Source: JBEKTY01 sp049515555 (GTDB lineage: Bacteria; Planctomycetota; Planctomycetia; Pirellulales; Thermoguttaceae). Taken from it: 18,603 nt of DNA. The notes under the pieces were generated by a model. That model had not been told where the DNA came from and made no database searches. It worked only from the letters and a program-made list of their open reading frames with translations. Position 1 is the first letter of the stretch; each line of letters opens with the position of its first letter. The stretch spans positions 1 through 18,603 of the forward strand of contig JBEKTY010000374.1 of the NCBI GenBank assembly GCA_049515555.1. The letters run 5' to 3'. Position numbers and translations under genes: made by a program. Of this stretch, positions 1 to 8,553 are shown one piece after another.

Positions 1-910
1 GGCGCTACGTGCCCAGCGGGTTCACTCTGCCAGGATGGTAGTGTTTCAATCCTCACCCAGCCCGGAGGCTGGGCGCTACTTCCCGGCCGCTGCAATCGCT
101 CGCATCTCACTCTTGTTTCAATCCTCACCCAGCCCGGAGGCTGGGCGCTACGCAAGCTCCTGGATGCTTAGGCCAGCGATTCTTGGTTTCAATCCTCACC
201 CAGCCCGGAGGCTGGGCGCTACGCCGTGGCCAATGCCGTCAAGGCCATCGCCGTGCCGGTTTCAATCCTCACCCAGCCCGGAGGCTGGGCGCTACGGCGG
301 GATGCGATTGAGCACGCCCAGGTAATTCGTGTTTCAATCCTCACCCAGCCCGGAGGCTGGGCGCTACGACACCACCCGCAGGGCCCCCGTTGCGGAATCC
401 ATGTTTCAATCCTCACCCAGCCCGGAGGCTGGGCGCTACCTCAGCGCGATCGCCGGATATCCGGCCGACGGACCTGTTTCAATCCTCACCCAGCCCGGAG
501 GCTGGGCGCTACGTCCGCCCAGCGTGCAATCGCAGCCCGAGGAAGACGTTTCAATCCTCACCCAGCCCGGAGGCTGGGCGCTACGCCCCCGCCGCCGAGC
601 ATGGCCGCCACGGCCCCCGAGTTTCAATCCTCACCCAGCCCGGAGGCTGGGCGCTACCTTCCTCCCGTGCCCACCACCATCCTCGGCCCCACGTTTCAAT
701 CCTCACCCAGCCCGGAGGCTGGGCGCTACGAGGCGCTCGTCTTGGCGACCTTGTTCACGGTGTCGTTTCAATCCTCACCCAGCCCGGAGGCTGGGCGCTA
801 CCAGCGAGTCGGCGGCGAGCACCTGGCCCGCCAGCGTGTTTCAATCCTCACCCAGCCCGGAGGCTGGGCGCTACGCGCGGGCCGCCGGCGATCGGGGCGT
901 CGCCCAGGTC

Positions 911-947
911 GTTTCAATCCTCACCCAGCCCGGAGGCCGGGCGCTAC
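911..947 (-). repeat. Single variant CRISPR repeat (T to C at 938)
   Basis: This is the only full repeat in which I see a departure from the consensus: position 938 reads C instead of T, in the downstream arm of the inverted repeat (GGCCGGG instead of GGCTGGG). In the leftward transcript the change is A to G, facing U, so the hairpin keeps a G-U wobble. In a rightward transcript it would be a C-A mismatch. This agrees with the leftward orientation inferred from the repeat end and the gene order. Confidence 0.9.
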
Positions 948-1308
948 ACGCGGAGGTAGATCCCCAGCGCGATCTGGGACAGGTTTCAATCCTCACCCAG
1001 CCCGGAGGCTGGGCGCTACGTTCGGCCGCGCCGCCCACCAGGCGGGCGAGGAGCTGTTTCAATCCTCACCCAGCCCGGAGGCTGGGCGCTACAACGCCGG
1101 CTACGACGTGATCGAAGCCGCGTTCTTGTTTCAATCCTCACCCAGCCCGGAGGCTGGGCGCTACACGCCACCGCCGCCGACAACCAGGCACAACAAGAGT
1201 TTCAATCCTCACCCAGCCCGGAGGCTGGGCGCTACGGCACCACCAAACGCACCGACATCATCCTCCCCCTCGTTTCAATCCTCACCCAGCCCGGAGGCTG
1301 GGCGCTAC

Positions 1309-1414
1309 GGCCGCTTTTCCGGGAGTCGGATCGCTTATCCCTTGTTTCAATCCTCACCCAGCCCGGAGGCTGGGCGCTACGCCGCTTTTCCGGGAGTCGG
1401 CCCGCTTTTCTCTT
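1309..1414 (-). repeat. Two adjacent near-identical spacers
   Basis: The spacer at 1309-1343 (35 nt) and the next at 1381-1414 (34 nt) align without gaps over 34 nt with 4 mismatches, and share the block CCGCTTTTCCGGGAGTCGG. In crRNA orientation both start AAG, and the differences fall at spacer positions 4, 7, 12 and 13, so two are in the region expected to act as the seed. They are not an exact duplication, so they were probably taken from two related protospacers. Confidence 0.9.
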
Positions 1415-3687
1415 GTTTCAATCCTCACCCAGCCCGGAGGCTGGGCGCTACTCCGAACATCGAGATCTCCGGAGGGCTGCGAAATGTTTCAATCCTCACC
1501 CAGCCCGGAGGCTGGGCGCTACGGGGAGCTACCCCCGGCAGTTCACCGCGCAGGCGGTGTTTCAATCCTCACCCAGCCCGGAGGCTGGGCGCTACGGGCA
1601 TCGCCGGCACTGAAGGAATCAACTCCGAGGTGTTTCAATCCTCACCCAGCCCGGAGGCTGGGCGCTACGCTTCCCTACTGGCGGCCGGCCCGGGCGCTTT
1701 TTTAGTTTCAATCCTCACCCAGCCCGGAGGCTGGGCGCTACGTCAGCGGTGTCTCCAGCCTCCGAGTCTCCAGACCAGTTTCAATCCTCACCCAGCCCGG
1801 AGGCTGGGCGCTACACCGCTCCATCATGCGGTACCTGGCGCAGCTCTGGTTTCAATCCTCACCCAGCCCGGAGGCTGGGCGCTACGCGAACCCGTGTAAT
1901 GTGTTCCTTCCTCGACGTGTGTTTCAATCCTCACCCAGCCCGGAGGCTGGGCGCTACCCAGCCGGCTCGTCACGATGGCCCGCACCGGCTTGTTTCAATC
2001 CTCACCCAGCCCGGAGGCTGGGCGCTACAAATACCAGCGGTCCGCGTCGGTGCGCTGGTAGGCGTTTCAATCCTCACCCAGCCCGGAGGCTGGGCGCTAC
2101 GCGGCGACGGCGACCTACGGCAGCCAGGCCGTTTGGTTTCAATCCTCACCCAGCCCGGAGGCTGGGCGCTACCTCGAAGTTGACGGCGCCCTGGTTGCCT
2201 TTGGTGGTGTTTCAATCCTCACCCAGCCCGGAGGCTGGGCGCTACGCGTGGCCGCCCGTGGTCGTGACGGCCGTGCTGTTGTTTCAATCCTCACCCAGCC
2301 CGGAGGCTGGGCGCTACGGCATCGCAACCTTCCCGGGCGTCGAGGCTTTGATTGTTTCAATCCTCACCCAGCCCGGAGGCTGGGCGCTACGCCCTCGAGG
2401 TCCGAGAACAGCACGGCCGCCACTTTGTTTCAATCCTCACCCAGCCCGGAGGCTGGGCGCTACCGGCGGCCCTGCCGCGATCGCCGCGGCGGTCACGCGA
2501 GTTTCAATCCTCACCCAGCCCGGAGGCTGGGCGCTACATTAGCGACGGCGTTAGGATTACGGGTATGAACACTGTTTCAATCCTCACCCAGCCCGGAGGC
2601 TGGGCGCTACGTGCCTCAGCACGCAGTAGCCCGGCAGTGGCTTAATGTTTCAATCCTCACCCAGCCCGGAGGCTGGGCGCTACGTGGTTGTTGCGCGACA
2701 CTACCAACCCCAACAATGTTTCAATCCTCACCCAGCCCGGAGGCTGGGCGCTACGATGGCCTCCCGCCGAAAGCCGAGTTCCAAGGTTGGTTTCAATCCT
2801 CACCCAGCCCGGAGGCTGGGCGCTACACGAATACCGCGCGACCCTCACTCTCGACCAACGTTTCAATCCTCACCCAGCCCGGAGGCTGGGCGCTACGCAG
2901 CCGTGGCGGGCCAAGTCGTGTAGGAACTGATCGTTTCAATCCTCACCCAGCCCGGAGGCTGGGCGCTACCTCGAAGCCCATGACGCCTGCCCGGCACAGG
3001 TAGCGTTTCAATCCTCACCCAGCCCGGAGGCTGGGCGCTACCGCGTTTCACAGTCCGTAGCGTCGTACCAGTGCGGTTTCAATCCTCACCCAGCCCGGAG
3101 GCTGGGCGCTACGGTGGCTGGGGCGGTTTCAGGTTCGCCCTCTTCCCAGTTTCAATCCTCACCCAGCCCGGAGGCTGGGCGCTACGCCAGGCCCAGGCCA
3201 TGATCGCCAGCGTCAGGGTGTTTCAATCCTCACCCAGCCCGGAGGCTGGGCGCTACGGGGATTGGCCGTCTGTGCCGGCGGGGGATAACGGTTTCAATCC
3301 TCACCCAGCCCGGAGGCTGGGCGCTACGGCCTCCTCCGACATCGGGAAGAGATACCGCACGTTGTTTCAATCCTCACCCAGCCCGGAGGCTGGGCGCTAC
3401 CCTCACGGGTTAGGGGTTGTCCGCTGCTCTGCGCGGTTTCAATCCTCACCCAGCCCGGAGGCTGGGCGCTACGTTGTTTCGTGGTATCCATTGCGGTTTC
3501 TCCCTGGTTTCAATCCTCACCCAGCCCGGAGGCTGGGCGCTACCCTGGCCATTCTGAGGCTTGGACCATGCCAAGGGATGTTTCAATCCTCACCCAGCCC
3601 GGAGGCTGGGCGCTACATCGAGGCGGAGGATACCAGCGAGGCCCCGTTCTGTTTCAATCCTCACCCAGCCCGGAGGCTGGGCGCTAC

Positions 3688-3889
3688 TCCGCGCCCCGAA
3701 AACCCCTGAAACCCAGGTATTTCCGAGGCCAAAATCGCGAACTGGCTCCCCGCGTGACCGTGGTGGGCAGGCGGTAGACGGGCCAGAACCGCTAAACGCT
3801 CATGACGGAACTGGTTCCGTCAATCGCGAACCCCCCAGGGTTTTCGTGTCCGCTGGCGGTCCGCGGAGGTTCATAGTCTTTCCTTCTTG
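3688..3889 (-). promoter_or_regulatory. CRISPR leader
   Basis: The 202 bp between the cas2 stop and the first repeat lie on the leader side of the array. They contain a perfect dyad GACGGAAC-TG-GTTCCGTC at 3804-3821. The 10-mer AATCGCGAAC occurs twice, at 3733-3742 and 3822-3831, 89 bp apart. In the leftward sense a -35-like TTGACG (3823 down to 3818) overlaps the dyad, but I see no convincing -10 at normal spacing. An AACCC/GGGTT hairpin lies at about 3829-3844. The leader should hold the pre-crRNA promoter and the signals for polarised spacer integration. Those roles are known for leaders and not shown here base by base. Confidence 0.85.
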
Positions 3890-4189
3890 TCACACGACCA
3901 ATGGGCCGTCGAAATCTACCGTGGCATTCTGACCAAAGTGCTCGACATAGCCTTCCCGCCGGGCGGGCAGCCGGTAGAACCGCAGGCTGTCCTTGTCGCG
4001 GTCGATGATCTCCAAGAGTTGGTGTTTCATCTCCTCGTACTTCATCTGCGTAACCGAGCACTCGAAGACCGACTTCTGCACCCGTTGCCCATAGTTCAGG
4101 CAGGCGGTGGCCACGTGGCGCAGCCGCCGACGGCCTTCAGCGTTCTCAGTGCATACGTCGTATGTAACCAGAAAGTCCATCGAGTCCAT
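3890..4189 (-). CDS. cas2: Cas2, CRISPR adaptation protein
   Basis: The protein has 99 residues, normal for Cas2, a small ferredoxin-fold protein. It bridges two Cas1 dimers in the spacer-integration complex and is needed for adaptation. The first beta strand with its conserved aspartate is visible as FLVTYDV (D11). It is followed by a helix rich in Arg with CLNYGQRVQKSVFEC, the usual Cas2 second strand. The start is the ATG at 4189, preceded by GGGAG with a 6-nt spacer. A longer upstream reading frame only overlaps cas1 and does not look like Cas2. It starts 10 nt after the cas1 stop and is the last gene before the leader, the standard type I-C arrangement. Confidence 0.96.
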   Translation of the reverse strand: MDSMDFLVTYDVCTENAEGRRRLRHVATACLNYGQRVQKSVFECSVTQMKYEEMKHQLLEIIDRDKDSLRFYRLPARREGYVEHFGQNATVDFDGPLVV

Positions 4190-4199
4190 GGCTCGCTCC

Positions 4200-5231
4200 C
4201 TATCGGTAAAGGAACGGTGGGTAGGCCTCAAGGTCGCCGCGAAGGTGGCGGGCCAGCAGCCGGGCCTGGGTATGGGCCACCAGGCCCAGGGGCATTTTTT
4301 GGTCGAGGACCGGATGCCGGACCTCATCTTGTTTGCGCCTCTGGTAGGCGACCACAACCGCCTTCCGGGCCTTCTCGCCCAACAGGACCGCGCCGCCGGG
4401 CCGCTCCTCAAAGTCGGCTGCCGTAAGCTGGCGGCGGTTGATGAGGGTTAGCGCCAGGCGGTCGGCCAGGACCGGGCGAAGTTCCTCCATCAAATCCAGC
4501 GCTAGGGCCGGCCGGCCGGAACGCAGGGCGTGAAGAAAGCCGACCTGCGGGTCCAAGCCCACCCCTTCGGCCGCTGAAACGCAGTCGTTGACCAACAAGG
4601 CATACAGGAAAGACAACAGGGCGTTAGTCCGATCCCGGGGCGGTCGGCGGCTGCGGCCCGAGATGGCAAAGGCCTCGCGGTCTTCGCGGACCATCTGTGG
4701 GAAGGCACTGAAATATGCGCGGGCGGCTTCGCCTTCGATGCCCCGCAGCTCGTCCAATCCGCCAGCCTTCTGTACCCGCGGGAGAGTGGCAGCCAGGACC
4801 CGTGCCGCCGCTTCCAAGGGGGATTTACTTTCCGTCGTTTCCGCCTCACGACCTGCCCGCAACAGGACTTGCCGGCTGTTCTGGATCTTTCCCGCCACGA
4901 CACTGCGGGCGATGGCCAAGCATCGGGGCGAAGCCGACAGGGCCGCGTGCTGGTCACGCCGCAAGAGTACGTTGCCGGATACCGGCCCGACGACGCGGGC
5001 GCGGAACCGGCCATAGGGATCGAAAAACACGATCGCCCGGCCGTCCAGCGCACAGCGGTGGATCAGGCCGACGGTGGGCATGACCCGCCCCAAACAGCAG
5101 ATGGCGCCCAGGTGCAACAGCGGAACCCGGAGCTTGACCTCTTTCTCGACCTTGACCTTGAGCGTGTCATGGTCCAGGCTTAGCATGGCCCCTTGCGTCA
5201 TGACGTAAAGCGTGTTGAGGATCTGTTGCAT
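4200..5231 (-). CDS. cas1: Cas1, CRISPR integrase (type I-C)
   Basis: Cas1 is the metal-dependent integrase that inserts prespacers at the leader-proximal repeat, working with Cas2. The 343-residue length is typical. The catalytic motifs are clear: E166 in RGIEGEAARAYF, H234 in GFLHALRSGRPAL, and the acidic cluster of ALDLMEELRP (D246, E249, E250). The C-terminal region RRKQDEVRHPVLDQ also fits type I-C Cas1. The ATG at 5231 has a GGAGG four bases upstream. It begins 15 nt after cas4 and ends 10 nt before cas2, so the three adaptation genes are probably translated from one mRNA. No motif residue appears missing. Confidence 0.97.
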   Translation of the reverse strand: MQQILNTLYVMTQGAMLSLDHDTLKVKVEKEVKLRVPLLHLGAICCLGRVMPTVGLIHRCALDGRAIVFFDPYGRFRARVVGPVSGNVLLRRDQHAALSASPRCLAIARSVVAGKIQNSRQVLLRAGREAETTESKSPLEAAARVLAATLPRVQKAGGLDELRGIEGEAARAYFSAFPQMVREDREAFAISGRSRRPPRDRTNALLSFLYALLVNDCVSAAEGVGLDPQVGFLHALRSGRPALALDLMEELRPVLADRLALTLINRRQLTAADFEERPGGAVLLGEKARKAVVVAYQRRKQDEVRHPVLDQKMPLGLVAHTQARLLARHLRGDLEAYPPFLYR

Positions 5232-5246
5232 ACGGCCTCCGGTTAT

Positions 5247-5891
5247 TCAATCGTCGCGGGCCACATAAAGTTCGTCCATTACCGCCCGCACACGGCCGGC
5301 GTCCGCGATCGTGCCGGGCATGCACGACTCCCGCAGCGAGCACAAGCGGCAGCGGGCATCTCGGACCGGCGGCGGGAGTTGCCCGCTGCGGAGCATCTGG
5401 CGGACGGCCGCCGCACACTGTTCGACTTCATCCTTCACGGCCGGCGAGAAAACAACCTCCCGCCGCCGGCGTGAGCCGTGGTGGTACACGGCCCCGCACG
5501 GCACCGGCTGCCCGGTCATCTCTTCCAGGCAAATCGCCTGGGCGCACAACTGGAGCAAGACCGCCCCGCTGGAACGCCGTCGCCCGACCTTGAATTCGAC
5601 CGGGTAGGGCCCACTGCCGTGGAACTCCACGGCGTCGGCCTTGCCCACCAGCCCCAGCCGATCGGACCACAGCGGCAGGGCGTGCTCCACGCGCACCCCT
5701 TCGCGCGCCTCGTGGTCCGGCTGGTCCACCTTGCGGTGCAACAGCCGGCCCCGGAGCGTATAGACGTTCTCGTCGAACGTCTGCTCCAGGTGGATCAAGG
5801 CGCATTGCCGCGGGCAATAGCGCCAGTGCTCCAGGGCGGAGATCATGACAAGGTCGTCGTCGGTCCAACTGGGACAGGGTGTCGGGCTCAC
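5247..5891 (-). CDS. cas4: Cas4, CRISPR-associated RecB-like nuclease
   Basis: Cas4 trims prespacers and helps select PAM-bearing ends for Cas1-Cas2. It is an iron-sulfur PD-(D/E)XK nuclease. Four candidate cluster cysteines are visible: C26 in WRYCPRQCALIH, and C181, C184 and C190 in CRLCSLRESC, with C30 nearby. The nuclease core shows H52, D86 in GKADAVEF, the E-x-K pair E99/K101 in PVEFKVG, and Q114 in the LQLCAQA helix. The length of 214 residues is usual. The start is GTG at 5891, just 4 nt after the cas7c stop. Its ribosome-binding site is weak, so translation may be coupled to cas7c. An internal Met at residue 16 would leave little before the first cysteine pair and is less likely. Confidence 0.95.
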   Translation of the reverse strand: MSPTPCPSWTDDDLVMISALEHWRYCPRQCALIHLEQTFDENVYTLRGRLLHRKVDQPDHEAREGVRVEHALPLWSDRLGLVGKADAVEFHGSGPYPVEFKVGRRRSSGAVLLQLCAQAICLEEMTGQPVPCGAVYHHGSRRRREVVFSPAVKDEVEQCAAAVRQMLRSGQLPPPVRDARCRLCSLRESCMPGTIADAGRVRAVMDELYVARDD

Positions 5892-5895
5892 GACA

Positions 5896-6795
5896 TCACC
5901 CGACCAGACGCGCCGCTGTTACGCCCTTGGGCACGCCCTCTTCGTTGAAGGTGGTGCAATAGTCGCTGAAGGCCCGCGGGGCGCTGACCCCTTCCTTGCG
6001 GCGGACCCCAATAAGGTCGAAGAGGTCCTGGGCCGGGGCCTTACCGACCGCTGTCTCGTGGCTAAACACATAGAGCCCCCGCAAGGCCATCAGGCCCCGG
6101 GCCGCCGAGCGGTCGATCGTCCACATCTGCTGGAGGGCCTCCCAGAACAAGGCCAGGTCGTCGGCCGTTACGCCCGTCTTCTCGGCAAAGTGGGGCGTAA
6201 AGAAGCCGTAGCCACGATAGAGCCCGTAGGGCAAGAGGGCCTTGCGGCCCATCGTGCCGGTGGCAGCCTTCTCGTCGTCGCTCTCGGCGGGCTTGTCACC
6301 GTGGTTCTCCAGGGCTACGCGGGTGATCGAGAGGTCCAGCGGCACCACTGGGTCGATGGAGCGGGCGAATGTCAGTTGCACGGGCCCGCGGACCTGGCCG
6401 CAGTTGTAGCCCTCGCCCTTCTTGCCCACCAGGACCGCGCCGAACATGCGGATGTCGAAATAGTTCTGGCACATCCAGCGCTGGGCCTCGTCGGCCTTGG
6501 CGTCGTCCCCCTTCTTGGCCCCTACGGCCTCGTAGGCCCGCTTCTTGTGGTCGGCCAGGTAGCCTCGGTTCTCGACGAAAATCTTGCAGCGTGCGTCGGT
6601 TCCACGGGTGGCGTCCACCCAGTTGCGAACCTTGCGCTTTAGGCACACGTCGGTCACGATGCCCTGCATCGTCTCGGGATCAACCCGCGGGAGGTTACCG
6701 GCGTCGGGGTCGCCATTGGGATTGCCGTCGGTGACATCGAAGAGAAGGACGAAGTCGTGTCGCTTGGTGGGGTCGCTGTAAATGGGGCTGTTCAT
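5896..6795 (-). CDS. cas7: Cas7c (Csd2), Cascade backbone subunit of type I-C
   Basis: Cas7c forms the helical filament that wraps the crRNA spacer in the type I-C effector. The 299-residue protein starts HDFVLLFDVTDGNPNGDPDAG, the well-conserved N-terminus of the Csd2 family (shown here as FDVTDGNPNGDPDAG). It continues with the family segments CLKRKVRNWV, DIRMFGAVL and GQVRGPVQLTFARSIDPV. The C-terminal part has GLYRGYGFFTPHFAEKTG and an aromatic-rich helix. The ATG at 6795 has AGGA seven bases upstream. A 51-nt gap separates it from cas8c, the largest inside the operon, so this highly expressed subunit may have extra control there, though I see no clear signal. Confidence 0.97.
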   Translation of the reverse strand: MNSPIYSDPTKRHDFVLLFDVTDGNPNGDPDAGNLPRVDPETMQGIVTDVCLKRKVRNWVDATRGTDARCKIFVENRGYLADHKKRAYEAVGAKKGDDAKADEAQRWMCQNYFDIRMFGAVLVGKKGEGYNCGQVRGPVQLTFARSIDPVVPLDLSITRVALENHGDKPAESDDEKAATGTMGRKALLPYGLYRGYGFFTPHFAEKTGVTADDLALFWEALQQMWTIDRSAARGLMALRGLYVFSHETAVGKAPAQDLFDLIGVRRKEGVSAPRAFSDYCTTFNEEGVPKGVTAARLVG

Positions 6796-6846
6796 GATCG
6801 GTTCCTTTGAGATTGGAGAACTGGTTATCTCGATATACGGAAGGCA

Positions 6847-7257
6847 TCAGGCCGGAACATCGGAGGCCGGCCCCTCTTCGCGTTGCTGCTTGTGGGCAAT
6901 GGCATCCGCGCGATCCTGGGCCCGCTGGTGGTAATACCCGAGGCCGAACAGTCCTTGCTGTTCCAGGGTAAGGGTCCGCGGAAAGGCCTGCACAGGAGCC
7001 TGGATCTCCTCCAGCTTGCCCTGGAGTGCCCGTTCCGCACCCGGCTTATCCCTGCGGAGCTTGGCCAGGTGGGCCTGGCTCTTTCGCAGGAGCACCCCGA
7101 CGACCGACGCCGGCGCCGAGGAGAAGGTGCCGTAGAAACGATCGGTAATCGTGGAACCGGCGCCGGGGATGGCAAGCTGCTGGATACGCTCCAGCACGGC
7201 CAGCAGCCGGCCGCACAGATACGCGGGCTCGTGGTTTTCCTTATCGAGCTGAACCAT
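6847..7257 (-). CDS. cas11c: Cas11c, small subunit translated from an internal start in cas8c
   Basis: Type I-C systems are known to make a separate small subunit, Cas11c, from an internal start in cas8c. It lines the Cascade belly and contacts the non-target strand. Here ATG at 7257 (codon 433 of cas8c, in frame) is preceded by GGAGG (7267-7263) with a 5-nt spacer, a strong Shine-Dalgarno site buried inside a coding region. The product would be 136 residues, beginning MVQLDKENHEPAYLCGRLLAVLE and ending with cas8c (written here as two blocks: MVQLDKENHEP and AYLCGRLLAVLE). It is all-helical in appearance and Arg/Lys/Gln-rich, as expected of Cas11. Expression itself is inferred. Confidence 0.85.
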   Translation of the reverse strand: MVQLDKENHEPAYLCGRLLAVLERIQQLAIPGAGSTITDRFYGTFSSAPASVVGVLLRKSQAHLAKLRRDKPGAERALQGKLEEIQAPVQAFPRTLTLEQQGLFGLGYYHQRAQDRADAIAHKQQREEGPASDVPA

Positions 7258-8553
7258 GGTATCCTCCGAAATGGGACAGGTTTCTTGGGAGAGTAGAACC
7301 ATCTTGACCAGCGCCGCGCGGGGGCGGGTGATCGCCTGCTCGGCACGGTTGCGCCTGACGGCCTGGTACAGCAGGCTGCTGGGTAGCGGGCCGCCCTTAA
7401 GGGCCGCATGCAGCAGCGCCTTTGGGACGTTGGGGACGAGGTCGGACGCCTCGCGAACGGTCGCCGTGGCCAGGGCAAAAACTCCAGAGGGCCGCCCCTC
7501 TTTGCCATCGGATTCCACGATCCGCTGGATCGCGAAGTAGCGGGCGATGTTTCGCCGGGCAGCGTCAACCGTCGTGTCTAGCCAGTCCCGCACCGCCACC
7601 CGGGCCCCGCTGGCCGAGAATGCCGTGGCGTAGAATGGCGTCGCGTCGATCGACGTGGCTGCCTCCCGGCCATGAAACACCGATTCGATTAGGGCATGGA
7701 CCTCCTCCGGCTCCGGGTTGGACAACAAGGAGGCCACCGAGAAGCGGCTTTCCTCCTTGGTCCAGAACAGATATACCAGCGGCCCGACACTGATATGGGT
7801 GGCCTGATCCTCGATCAGCGCATTGGCGGCCTTGCTGAACCGCTCGCCGCAATCGGCGCACGTCGGCGCAATGAGGGAGGCCTCCAGGCCGTAGGACTCG
7901 AAGGCCGGGGCATTGGCCGAGATCAAGGCGTTCCCGGCGGTTTGGCCACCCGGGATACGTTTGATCTTGAACGGCAGCCGTTTCACCGCTGGCCGTCGGC
8001 GGCCGCAGACCAGGCACTCCATCGTGTCGGATTCATCGGCCGAATCCTCGTCGCTGGTAGCGGCAGAAGCCCAGTAGGCCGACACCGTTCCCAGGTGGAT
8101 GGGCAGGGTACCGTCCACGCGGAAGGTGACAACCATCGACGGATCGAAGTCTGGGGGAAGCGGCACCCGCGTGGGGTCGAGGTTCTGGAGGAACTTCAAC
8201 ACGCCCAGAACAGTAGGTTCCCTCGTGGCCTCGGCACATTTGCGGACCTCTTCGACAAACGCCTCGTGGCACTGCCGGACCCGCTCGGGTTTCGACTTCT
8301 CCCGGGCGATGCCCAGGACATACTCCCCGTTGTCGGCCAGCAACTTGGCTTGGACGGCGGAAGACCGTCCCACGTGGGGGGCAAAGAACTCCTTGCCTCG
8401 ATCGTTCTTCTTGCCGGTCCCGGTGGTTTGGGCAAAGCCCTGGCAGTTGCCCACTGGGTCGAGGTCGATCAGCCACCGGATCGGGGTCTTGAGGTACATG
8501 GGCGGGGCCAGATCAAGCCGGTCGGCGTACTGCGACAACCGTTCAAGGAGCAT
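6847..8553 (-). CDS. cas8c: Cas8c (Csd1), large subunit of type I-C Cascade
   Basis: Cas8c recognises the PAM and recruits Cas3 to the R-loop. The 568 residues match Csd1 proteins. It opens MLLERLSQYADRL and carries two CxxC pairs (C180/C183 in ECLVCG and C232/C235 in CADCGERF) that probably bind zinc. Downstream lies LLYQAVRRNRAEQ, then the C-terminal helical part that also encodes Cas11c. The start chosen is the ATG at 8553: it has GGAGG eight bases upstream and gives the family N-terminus. A further 36 in-frame codons upstream merely overlap cas5c and look unrelated. The first 11 nt overlap the end of cas5c, implying translational coupling. Confidence 0.97.
   Translation of the reverse strand: MLLERLSQYADRLDLAPPMYLKTPIRWLIDLDPVGNCQGFAQTTGTGKKNDRGKEFFAPHVGRSSAVQAKLLADNGEYVLGIAREKSKPERVRQCHEAFVEEVRKCAEATREPTVLGVLKFLQNLDPTRVPLPPDFDPSMVVTFRVDGTLPIHLGTVSAYWASAATSDEDSADESDTMECLVCGRRRPAVKRLPFKIKRIPGGQTAGNALISANAPAFESYGLEASLIAPTCADCGERFSKAANALIEDQATHISVGPLVYLFWTKEESRFSVASLLSNPEPEEVHALIESVFHGREAATSIDATPFYATAFSASGARVAVRDWLDTTVDAARRNIARYFAIQRIVESDGKEGRPSGVFALATATVREASDLVPNVPKALLHAALKGGPLPSSLLYQAVRRNRAEQAITRPRAALVKMVLLSQETCPISEDTMVQLDKENHEPAYLCGRLLAVLERIQQLAIPGAGSTITDRFYGTFSSAPASVVGVLLRKSQAHLAKLRRDKPGAERALQGKLEEIQAPVQAFPRTLTLEQQGLFGLGYYHQRAQDRADAIAHKQQREEGPASDVPA
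7255..7267 (-). promoter_or_regulatory. Internal ribosome-binding site for cas11c
   Basis: In the leftward sense the bases read GGAGG, ATACC, ATG. The Shine-Dalgarno core and the 5-nt spacing are as good as those of the free-standing cas genes. It decides the start of the nested Cas11c product. Confidence 0.8.

Larger units (their letters stand above)
1..3687 (-). CRISPR. Type I-C CRISPR array, 51 full repeats, truncated by the left window edge
   Basis: A 37-nt repeat occurs 51 times in full, plus the last 8 nt of another at positions 1-8. On the plus strand it begins GTTTCAATCC and ends GGCGCTAC, with a 7-bp inverted repeat CCCAGCC/GGCTGGG around a 4-nt loop. Repeat starts are 43, 115, 186, 259, 331, 403, 476, 548, 621, 693, 765, 838, 911, 983, 1056, 1128, 1199, 1272, 1344, 1415, 1486, 1559, 1632, 1705, 1778, 1849, 1921, 1992, 2064, 2136, 2209, 2281, 2354, 2427, 2501, 2574, 2647, 2718, 2790, 2860, 2933, 3005, 3076, 3149, 3220, 3291, 3364, 3436, 3507, 3580 and 3651. 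Spacers are 33-37 nt. Type I repeats end in ATTGAAAC in the crRNA sense, so transcription runs leftwards, collinear with the cas genes. The leader end is therefore at 3687 and the newest spacers lie there. The older, trailer end is outside the window. Confidence 0.99.

Noticed and set aside
226..1899. Long open frames across the CRISPR array reading SILTQPGGWALR
   Set aside because: They arise because the repeat lacks stops in some frames. The repeating peptide is just the translated repeat.
1..3687. Self-targeting spacers
   Set aside because: Reading by eye I found no spacer matching the rest of this window. A genome-wide search was not possible.
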